A DNA stretch of 64,000 nucleotides from JAAELZ01 sp965237485 (lineage in GTDB: Bacteria; Pseudomonadota; Gammaproteobacteria; Arenicellales; Poriferihabitantaceae). Location of the stretch: assembly GCA_965237485.1 (NCBI GenBank), contig CBDEFQ010000004.1:1-64000 (forward strand). The letters are read 5' to 3'. Of this stretch, positions 55,800-62,972 are shown one piece after another (position 1 is the first letter of the stretch; each line of letters begins with the position of its first letter). Both the position numbers and the translations under genes were made by a program. The notes under the pieces are model-generated. The model was not told the origin of the DNA and made no database searches. It saw only the letters and a program-made list of their open reading frames with translations.

Positions 55800-56288
55800 T
55801 TAATGTGGTTATTCGGTAGTAGATCGTTGGATATTTGCTGTCGCCATTATTTCTTGCGCTGCTGTTATCTTTCATTGGATTCACTCCCGGAGTACCCGGC
55901 GACAAATAGACCTCACGTTTCCTTTTGGTCGTTGCAATACCGCTCATTTTCATTCCATCGATACCAATGGTGTCTGGACATCATAGTGGGTTCCCTTGAG
56001 CACCGATATCCTCCGGTCAAAGTGGAAGAAATTCCTATTGCAAAATTTGTTGTTGTGCTTGGCGGGGCGATTGCCTACCGATTTTACCGAGGTCTGAATT
56101 TGGACTTACAGATAGTTCTGATCGAACCTCGCATATATTCAGCTTGTACAGGAGGGGGAAGCATCAATATTTTTATTTCTGCGGGAAATATTATCAAGGA
56201 AGGCTTTGATCACTCTGAAGCATTTTATATAGCGAAATTATTGAAAGACTTAGCAGATTACACAGCACTTGGTATGGAATTTTTCTAG
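55800..56288 (+). pseudogene. YdcF/ElyC-like (DUF218) membrane protein, multiply frameshifted
   Basis: Pieces of one protein appear in different frames. A hydrophobic N terminus (YLLSPLFLALLLSFIGFTPG) is followed by PPVKVEEIPIAKFVVVLGGA, then LTDSSDRTSHIFSLYRRGK in another frame and ISAGNIIKEGFDHSEAFYIA in the first. This order matches the DUF218 fold of YdcF, SanA and ElyC. At least three frameshifts and a stop are needed. The 161-codon frame starting at 55803 is not a real gene. Confidence 0.75.
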
Positions 56289-56609
56289 CAAAGCAGCGCT
56301 CGACAGCGCATAACGGATATTGAGACCAACAATCGCTGTTTCCATACAAAAAGGATAAAAAGGGCAGACCATAATTAATCTGTTTTACCTCTTGGTCGCC
56401 CTGCTAAACCTCGCGTAACTCGTCTGCCCAACGCCTGTCTAATCGATTTTAGCGCGAACAAAACCTGTATATATTTCGTGGCCACAACCGCAAAGTTCGT
56501 GATCGCTAGAAAATCAAATCAGATAACTTTATCAATGTAACCTGAGCTTAGTTCCACTCAGTTGGTCTAGAAGGTATTATCCTAGCTTAATCATAGCAGG
56601 GCAATAATT
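56289..56609. other. Gene-free stretch with a RAYT remnant
   Basis: No intact gene is present. A REP-like motif GGGCAGACC (56361-56369) and a RAYT C-terminal remnant (56375-56482) are the only recognisable content. The last 100 bases before the SABATH-like gene should hold its promoter; TATTATCC-like AT-rich sequence is present but no convincing promoter pair was found. Confidence 0.5.
56375..56482 (-). pseudogene. RAYT-type transposase, C-terminal remnant
   Basis: The minus-strand frame ends IRQALGRRVTRGLAGRPRGK followed by TD and a stop at 56375-56377. This is the basic GRR...GRPRK tail seen in REP-associated tyrosine transposases. The HUH domain is not present upstream. A GGGCAGACC motif lies just downstream of the stop. 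The intact RAYT at 20761 has a different tail (RRGRPWKK), so this comes from another family member. Confidence 0.5.
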
Positions 56610-57710
56610 ATGCCAAACAATAAGCAGCAAGCGGACAATATCACCATGTCCGAAGGTGGACTCTATTCTCTTTCCACCAAAGGAGCTAAAGATGTGATAG
56701 ATACCGCTACGCCAAGGGTAATTGCTGCTTTAGAGTCACTGCCCAGTATCGGAGAACGGTTTACTATTGCTGACTTGGGTTGCGCCGATGCGGGCACTTC
56801 TTTAGACATGATTCGTAGTGTTTTAAAACACGTTAACAAGATAAACAATAACACCCAGAGCACCGTTGTTTATGCTGACCAACCGGCGAATGATTTCAAC
56901 GCTTTAGTCAGCATCGTTCATGGTAGAACACAGTTCAACAGCTGGGTGGGTGAAATTCAGAATGCCTACCCGTTGGTATCAGGGTCTTCATTTTATTTAC
57001 AGGCGGCGCCAGACAACTTTTTAGATATGGCATTTTCAGCTACTGCAATGCATTGGCTTTCGTCAAAGCCTTGCAATATTAGTAATCATGTACACATGGT
57101 CGGCGCCTGCGGAGAAGAATATCAAGCTTACGCTGAGCAAGGACGCGCTGACTGGGAAAATATCTTATTGCACCGTGCTAGGGAACTCAAATCCGGCGGG
57201 AAAATGGTGTTAGTTAACTTTTGTCGCAGCGAGCAAGGTTATTATTTAGGGCATACTGGCGGCATCAATATGTTTGATACATTCAACCAAATATGGCTTC
57301 AATTTCAAGCAGATGGGCGCATCTCCTCTGAAGAATATAACGCCATGACACTGCCACAATATTACAATACAGTCGAAGAGTTCTCTGCACCGCTGCTGGA
57401 CACTTCAAGTGCCTGTTATCAAGAAGGTTTGCGCTTAGAGTCAATTGAAACCGCTACTGTGCCCTGCCCTTTTGCAGTTGAATTTGAACAACATCGAGAC
57501 CGAAAACAATTCGCTGATGGCTTAATTCCAACAATAAGAAGTTGGAACCAAAGTATTTTTACAGCAGGCTTATCCGCCGAGCGCGCCGAACAGGAAAAGA
57601 CTCAATTGATTGAAGAATATTACGGAACTTACCACCAAATGGTTTTGGACGACCCAACTGGTCACGGCATGGATTACGTTCATGCCTACATGACAATAGT
57701 TAAGGTCTAA
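56610..57710 (+). CDS. SABATH-like carboxyl methyltransferase
   Basis: A 366-residue protein matching the SAM-dependent carboxyl methyltransferase family (Methyltransf_7), best known from plant salicylate, jasmonate and theobromine methyltransferases. Seen are the N-terminal SEGGLYSLSTKGAKDVID, motif I FTIADLGCADAGTSLDMI (about residues 50-68), the AFSATAMHWLSSKP block (about 147) that corresponds to the SxSLxWLS motif, and the helical cap region. The substrate is unknown. It is a single gene with remnants upstream and a DM13 protein downstream. Confidence 0.82.
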   Translation: MPNNKQQADNITMSEGGLYSLSTKGAKDVIDTATPRVIAALESLPSIGERFTIADLGCADAGTSLDMIRSVLKHVNKINNNTQSTVVYADQPANDFNALVSIVHGRTQFNSWVGEIQNAYPLVSGSSFYLQAAPDNFLDMAFSATAMHWLSSKPCNISNHVHMVGACGEEYQAYAEQGRADWENILLHRARELKSGGKMVLVNFCRSEQGYYLGHTGGINMFDTFNQIWLQFQADGRISSEEYNAMTLPQYYNTVEEFSAPLLDTSSACYQEGLRLESIETATVPCPFAVEFEQHRDRKQFADGLIPTIRSWNQSIFTAGLSAERAEQEKTQLIEEYYGTYHQMVLDDPTGHGMDYVHAYMTIVKV

Positions 57711-57899
57711 GAAAAACTTAAGTGTGATTCCCCCCCTTTAGACTGTTAGACTGGTTACCATCCCATAATCATCCGATTAGATCTCACACCAATCTAAGTG
57801 CCCTCCTGCTAAAAAGAAAACCCGTCCTAAGCAATTGGTGTTGAACTAAACTGTTTTCGCGCTGTATAAGCTACTCAATAAAGCATCTTCGAGCAAAAC

Positions 57900-58292
57900 A
57901 TGAGCACTACACTTAGACTATTAGTATTTTCAGTTTTACTAAGCACTTCATTAAGCACTTTCGCGGGAAACGAATGGACCAACAAACAGTATAAAATAAG
58001 CGGAAGCTGGGACATAGTGCAAACTGACGCTGGCCAGTTCTTTGTCCTTGGAGACAACTTTAAAACCAAGTCTGGCCCTGATTTAAAACTATTTCTAATT
58101 AAAAATTCAATCGCTAGTGTTGCCAATAAGGAAGCTTTGCATGAGGAGGGTACATTGATTGCGGCCTTAGACAAAACCGAAGGCGCGCAACGTTATCTAA
58201 TCCCTGATAATATCAACTTGGCGGAATACAAATCCCTTGCTATTCACTGCCAACAGTATTCTGTTGTTTGGGGAGGAATAGATCTACCTTAA
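57900..58292 (+). CDS. Secreted DM13-domain protein
   Basis: A 130-residue protein with a signal peptide ending near LSTFA and a single DM13 domain: ISGSWDIVQTDAGQFFVLGD, KTKSGPDLKLFL and a C-terminal HCQQYSVVWGGIDL with the conserved Cys. DM13 domains are proposed to have redox or electron-transfer roles. It is probably periplasmic or surface-exposed. It stands alone, 189 bases after the methyltransferase. Confidence 0.82.
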   Translation: MSTTLRLLVFSVLLSTSLSTFAGNEWTNKQYKISGSWDIVQTDAGQFFVLGDNFKTKSGPDLKLFLIKNSIASVANKEALHEEGTLIAALDKTEGAQRYLIPDNINLAEYKSLAIHCQQYSVVWGGIDLP

Positions 58293-58544
58293 ATAAGCTG
58301 TAGAAGTTCGGACTCGATCTGACAGTTACCCGAATATTAGTGACTGTCTGTCAGGTTAAGTCTAATTCAAAACCTGTCTCTTCGCTGCCAACCTGTATCG
58401 TAAGCAAGTACTATAAGAAGTGGGTTGCCGGTCTGTTAACTTATAAAACTTGTTACTGAACTTCTCTGACCCCAGTATTAGCCCTATCGCTGGGGCTTGG
58501 GCAATGCCTCTCTGGACGAGAAATCGATCTCGCCTATATTTTAG
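58293..58544. other. Gene-free spacer with inverted repeats
   Basis: CTGACAG (near 58319) and CTGTCAG (near 58348) are inverted repeats that could be eroded IS ends. CCCCAG and CTGGGG (about 58471-58497) form another short stem. No coding frame or standard promoter was recognised. Confidence 0.4.
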
Positions 58545-58781
58545 CTACTGGTTGGCCAACAAGTTCATCAAGGTTTTAGCATGATTAGCCGCTTCAACGC
58601 CGCGCTCGGTCAAGTAGCCACCGTCAACTTGATCGGTCAAACCTTTTTCATACAAGCGTTGCGCTGCCGCGACCACTTCCTCTGGTGCTTGGCTTGCGTG
58701 CACCTTAATACCATTTAACGTGCTATCCACGCTAAAACGCGTTAACAGTTCTATTTCTTCCCAAGTTTCTAGTGACGCCAT
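58545..58781 (-). CDS. Small conserved protein, TIGR02647-like
   Basis: A 78-residue protein with the block LNGIKVHASQAPEEVVAAA, then KGLTDQVDGGYLTERGVEAA, which matches my memory of the TIGR02647 family of gammaproteobacteria. The predicted fold is winged-helix-like. Function is unknown. It stands alone and is divergent from the epimerase-like gene. Confidence 0.75.
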   Translation of the reverse strand: MASLETWEEIELLTRFSVDSTLNGIKVHASQAPEEVVAAAQRLYEKGLTDQVDGGYLTERGVEAANHAKTLMNLLANQ

Positions 58782-58941
58782 ATTGTTATTTTACGCTCGC
58801 TATTTAGTTGTCTTGACGCAATAAGATTAACAGCAAACCTGCTAACGTAAAACAGCTACTAGACAGTTTGGGTAATATAATCCTCGATAGCCCTCTAGCT
58901 ACTGTAATGGCACAATACTCAAAAATCTAAAGACACAAAAA

Positions 58942-60048
58942 ATGCAGATCACCGAAATCCACGTTTACAGTGTCGACCTCCCTGTGAAAAATGGCCCGTA
59001 CACTTCATCGAATGAAGAGATATATGCACTTGATTCAACGATTGTAGAGCTGGTAACTAATACTGGATTAAAGGGTTATGGAGAATGTTGCCCCATTGGC
59101 CCTACTTATGCGCCTGAACACGCGCTGGGCGCGCGTGCGGCGCTCGCGCAGCTGTCGCCGCAACTTATTGGCGAGAACCCACTTAACCTATTCGCCGTTC
59201 ATCGCAGCATGAACCGGCATCTAAATGGGCATAATTACGCTAAGGCCGCCATCGACATCGCGCTTTGGGATCTAGCGGGCAAGCAATACAACACCCGAAT
59301 TTGCGACCTGATTGGCGGTGCACAAGTTGAGTCCGTACCCAGTTATTTCACCACTGGCACCGTGCCCCCAGACGAAGCCGCTAGAATTGCGATTGAAAAA
59401 CGTAATGAGGGCTTCAAGCGTTTACAGATTAAGGTTGGCGGCAGGCCCATTGAAGTCGATATTGAAACCATACGTAAAGTTTGGGAAGCCGTGGGCAGCA
59501 ACATGCGATTATCTGCAGATGCGAATCGTGACTGGTGTACCCGTGATGCAATATTCGCCTCTAACGCTCTGCAAGGGGTACCTGTGGTGTTCGAACAACC
59601 TTGCGATACCATAGAAGAAACTCGCATCATTCGCAAACAAGTACAACACCCTATTTACTTAGACGAAAGCACCACCAGCATAGCAAGCGTGACTTCAGCT
59701 ATCGGTACGGGCCTGTGCGATGGTTTCGGCTTTAAGCTAACTCGGTTGGGCGGAATCAGTGGGCTTAAAGTTGCGCGAGATATTTGTAAAGCCAGCAATA
59801 TTCCTCACACTTGCGACGATGCGTGGGGCGGTGACATTCTGGCGGCGGCCTGTTTACATGTTGGGGCGACGGTTGATACCCACCTTAACGAGGGTGTGTG
59901 GATTGCGCAGCCCTATATCGATGGCCATTATGATGAAGAAAATGGCATTACTATTGATAGTGGTAACATCCGATTGCCAACAGGGCCTGGTTTAGGCGTA
60001 ACACCAAACCTAGAAAAATTCGGAACACCCATAGCAAGCTATACATAA
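58942..60048 (+). CDS. Enolase-superfamily enzyme, betaine 2-epimerase-like
   Basis: A 368-residue mandelate racemase/muconate lactonising enzyme. It has the catalytic KxK in RLQIKVGG (about residue 163), metal ligands in SADANRDW, VFEQP and IYLDES, and the second-base Lys in GFKLTRLGG (about 265). The segment GPTYAPEHALGARAALAQLS closely resembles hydroxyproline-betaine and proline-betaine 2-epimerases (HpbD type), which open betaine catabolism. Substrate assignment is inference. A dimethylglycine-dehydrogenase-like remnant lies 3 kb upstream. Confidence 0.78.
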   Translation: MQITEIHVYSVDLPVKNGPYTSSNEEIYALDSTIVELVTNTGLKGYGECCPIGPTYAPEHALGARAALAQLSPQLIGENPLNLFAVHRSMNRHLNGHNYAKAAIDIALWDLAGKQYNTRICDLIGGAQVESVPSYFTTGTVPPDEAARIAIEKRNEGFKRLQIKVGGRPIEVDIETIRKVWEAVGSNMRLSADANRDWCTRDAIFASNALQGVPVVFEQPCDTIEETRIIRKQVQHPIYLDESTTSIASVTSAIGTGLCDGFGFKLTRLGGISGLKVARDICKASNIPHTCDDAWGGDILAAACLHVGATVDTHLNEGVWIAQPYIDGHYDEENGITIDSGNIRLPTGPGLGVTPNLEKFGTPIASYT

Positions 60049-60178
60049 AAAGCATATAGGTAGCAACGAAAGCTAAAACTTTTGGGCTGACAAGCTTACA
60101 ATTCGCCTGCAATTGTACAGCTGTTATAGCTTAGAGATAACATCTAGCTAACGGCCGATACGCTGTTATGAAATGAGA

Positions 60179-61477
60179 CTAAATTAAAGTTAACGTAGCC
60201 CCGATAAGTGAAGAAACTGTCAGCACTTTAACAACAGACCAGTGAAAGCGAAAAGCTAGAATTGCGCACATCAGAGTTAAAATTACCACGCGCCAATCCA
60301 CGGAAGTCCATTCGGGTTGCCATAAATTTAATAAACCAAGTTGTTTTAACTCAACCTCCCGAAATAACACATGTAAAGCGAACCATACCGACAAATTTAA
60401 AATCACCCCAACGACTGCCGCTGAGATTGCCTCTAGCGCGCCACGCAGTTTTGGTTGATCTCCAATCCAATCGATGTAGGGTGCGCCTGCAAATATCCAC
60501 AGAAAACAAGGCACAAACGTCACCCACAAAGTTACCGCAGCACCGGCCAGGCCTAAGCCGATTCCGCCTTCTCTAAAGGCCGCCAAAAAGCCTACAAACT
60601 CCGTAACTAAAATCAGCGGGCCGGGCGTGGTTTCCGCCAAACCCAAGCCATCCATCATCTCGCCAGCACTTAGCCAGCCCCAATGATTAACCACGTCTTG
60701 GCCCATGTAAGCCAATACCGCGTAAGCCCCGCCAAAGGTAACCACCGCCAGCTTTGAAAAAAACGTGCCTATTTCAGCCAATATTTGGCTATCAAATAAC
60801 ACATCCAAAACCAGCAAAGGTACCCACCAGATGCAAAGCATCACAACCACTGTAACCAATAATCTGGATATCCCTTGCGGTCGCGCAACAGCACCAAGTG
60901 GCGAATTATTTGGCCGCTTAGCACCAAAAAATCCGAAGATGGCCGCTGCCAAAACAATGAGCGGATAAGGCACATTAAAGAAGAAGATACCAATAAATGC
61001 CAACAGCGCAATGACTTTAGGGGTAACGCCTTTAATCGCCCGTTTTGAAATACGCAGCAAAGCTTCTACAACCACAATCAACACCGCCGCCTTAACGCCT
61101 AGAAATAAAGCCTGAATTATCGGCACATTACCAAAATAGGCGTAGATAATGGCTAACGATAAAATCACGCAAGCCCCGGGTAACACGAAAAGTAAACCTG
61201 CTATTAAGCCACCTAAAACCCCGTGTTGACGCCAACCTGCATAGGTCGCAATCTGCATTGCCTCAGGGCCTGGTAGTAACATGCAAAAACTAAGTGCGTT
61301 CAAATATTCTTTTTCAGACATCCAGCGCATCTGGTCCACAATCAGTTTATGCATAAGCGCGATTTGCGCAGCGGGGCCACCAAAAGACAGCAAGCCTATC
61401 TTCCACCAAAGCTTTGTTGCCTGACCAAGGCTAGGTTTGACTGCCTCGCCTTGAGAGTCGGTTGTTGCATTTTCCAT
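60179..61477 (-). CDS. chrA: Chromate transporter ChrA
   Basis: A 432-residue membrane protein with two homologous CHR domains (about 20-190 and 235-425). The first has the conserved FGGPAAQIALMH and LPGPEAMQIATYAGWR motifs; the second has the related TFGGAYAVLAYM and AETTPGPLILVTEFVG. It exports chromate. It lies 4 bases after chrB in one operon. Confidence 0.93.
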   Translation of the reverse strand: MENATTDSQGEAVKPSLGQATKLWWKIGLLSFGGPAAQIALMHKLIVDQMRWMSEKEYLNALSFCMLLPGPEAMQIATYAGWRQHGVLGGLIAGLLFVLPGACVILSLAIIYAYFGNVPIIQALFLGVKAAVLIVVVEALLRISKRAIKGVTPKVIALLAFIGIFFFNVPYPLIVLAAAIFGFFGAKRPNNSPLGAVARPQGISRLLVTVVVMLCIWWVPLLVLDVLFDSQILAEIGTFFSKLAVVTFGGAYAVLAYMGQDVVNHWGWLSAGEMMDGLGLAETTPGPLILVTEFVGFLAAFREGGIGLGLAGAAVTLWVTFVPCFLWIFAGAPYIDWIGDQPKLRGALEAISAAVVGVILNLSVWFALHVLFREVELKQLGLLNLWQPEWTSVDWRVVILTLMCAILAFRFHWSVVKVLTVSSLIGATLTLI

Positions 61478-61481
61478 AGGC

Positions 61482-62309
61482 TTATCCTTTTTTTGATTTA
61501 CTTACGTGCATCGGCCAATCATGGCGTTCGTTAGTGGCGTCTCGGCACCATCGGTACAAAGCGTCGTACAAAGGCAATGAAGCTTGTAGCTGTTGTAGAT
61601 CATCTTTATACATTCGCGAAAAACCTAAGGAGGCCGCTAACAAGCCCGCTGCTTGAGGGGCTAAGTCATGCTTGTCGGTATCTGCACCCCGTACAATATG
61701 AGCAAGATGGCGCAGGGGTTCAGAATCTAAGCTAAATTCCTCCAGCATCGTGTCAAAGGTGCAGTCTTCTCCTCGATGTGTGTAGAAAACTCCTTCCACA
61801 TCAAATGGCGCAGCACCGAATTTCTCCGCCACATTAAGCACTTGTGAAGGCTCAACATACATAAACAATGCATTGGGGTCGATAAATCGTTTTATTAGCC
61901 ATGGGCAAGCTATACGGTCAATCTTGGGCCTATGTCGTGTCACCCAAACCGTACGTCCAGTTTCATTTCGATTGTTCAATCCTCGTAACGAGACTAACAG
62001 CTGCCCCGCTTCTTCCCACGCCACACTGCCGCCTTCTAATACTTCAGCCTGAACGCCCGCTTCTCTGAGTATTGCCGCAGCACCTTGGCTGATTTTCTTT
62101 CCCTTGTAGCAAATCACCACCACGTGTTTACCTTGTAATTGGTGAGCTAATTCGTCCACTTTCGAGAATACGTAACGAAAAGCCCCAGGGATAATTCTTG
62201 GGTCTAAATCAAAATCTTCATCAATACGTAAATCCAGCAACACGGGCGCTGCGGGTGTACCAATTAATCGTGAAAGCTGGGTCGGGGTAATACTGGCTGG
62301 TGATGGCAT
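61482..62309 (-). CDS. chrB: Chromate resistance protein with rhodanese and ChrB domains
   Basis: From the ATG at 62309 (AGGAGG 7 bases upstream) the protein has 275 residues. Residues 1-110 form a rhodanese domain with a Cys in VICYKGKKISQGA. Residues 125-265 match the ChrB C-terminal domain with WVTRHRPKIDRIACPWLIKR and FYTHRGEDCTFDTML. ChrB proteins sense or help reduce chromate. The frame extends upstream to 62393 but the ribosome-binding site decides this start. It is coupled to chrA. Confidence 0.9.
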   Translation of the reverse strand: MPSPASITPTQLSRLIGTPAAPVLLDLRIDEDFDLDPRIIPGAFRYVFSKVDELAHQLQGKHVVVICYKGKKISQGAAAILREAGVQAEVLEGGSVAWEEAGQLLVSLRGLNNRNETGRTVWVTRHRPKIDRIACPWLIKRFIDPNALFMYVEPSQVLNVAEKFGAAPFDVEGVFYTHRGEDCTFDTMLEEFSLDSEPLRHLAHIVRGADTDKHDLAPQAAGLLAASLGFSRMYKDDLQQLQASLPLYDALYRWCRDATNERHDWPMHVSKSKKG

Positions 62310-62972
62310 TGCGCATCCTCCTAAATAAGTTAAATAAGGAAATATTGGATGCGAATCTTCGGCTGACGCCTCACGGGGTGCTCGCGACCCCATGGCGATA
62401 ATCTAGCTAATTTGAAACGATTTGTCTAGCGGCATCAATTTCTTTATTCGCTCAGACGTAAGCCACATCTTGGTTGGATGTCTTTATAAGCAAGCCACAG
62501 TGACTGTTAAAACTAATTGGACAATGTTCTGGCACCGAGTTATTTTGTGGGGCACCGTGTGCCAAGGGAAGTCTCAAATAGTGAATGCCTAATTCCAGAT
62601 GGGTGACTGATGCGGATAGTTTTATTATCCAGCACAAACGGTAGAAAATACCGGATGCGATGTTTGTTGATAAGTGGTCAAGCAATGAGAATTAGGCTGC
62701 AGCAGCGGCAGATTTATCGCTGTCCAATTGACTTCGGCTGGTTAATAGGCGACCCCTTGTTTGACGTAATTTAACCTGTGTTGTTTGGTTATTACTCGAC
62801 AGCTGAGTAACAACGCTCCTCCACAATATGATTAGTCACATTAGAGAACCATCTCTGTGCCCATATATTTTTATTTTTCCAACAAAATCCATTTTATCTT
62901 AATCTCCGCGAGAAACCCCGTACTTCTAGTGCGGGGAGGTAAGCGGAGCGGTTAGCTAGGAGTATTCTGGTC
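62310..62972. other. Long stretch without a recognisable gene
   Basis: About 660 bases between chrB and the IS contain only short frames. A minus-strand frame (about 62693-62830) ends VKLRQTRGRLLTSRSQLDSD, then KSAAAAA and a stop, possibly a gene end, but it has no start or family I can name. A 77-codon frame at 62452-62685 has no protein-like pattern. An IS605-type hairpin lies at 62911-62940. Confidence 0.45.
62911..62940 (+). ncRNA. omega-RNA-like hairpin / IS605-type right end, orphan
   Basis: GAAA is followed by the stem CCCCGTAC (62916-62923), loop TTCTA and GTGCGGGG (62929-62936), then AGGT. This GAA-stem-ACTT..AGT-stem-GAGGT layout resembles the 3' end of IS200/IS605 TnpB guide RNAs such as that of ISDra2. 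No tnpB or tnpA is detectable nearby, so it would be a solo end. No T-run follows, so it is not a plain terminator. Similarity is judged by eye. Confidence 0.4.

Noticed and set aside
55803..56288. A 161-codon frame that looks like a gene
   Set aside because: Its N-terminal third is out of frame with the recognisable DUF218 protein; the region is better described as a pseudogene.
62452..62685. A 77-codon minus-strand frame
   Set aside because: No ribosome-binding site, no protein-like pattern and no recognisable family.
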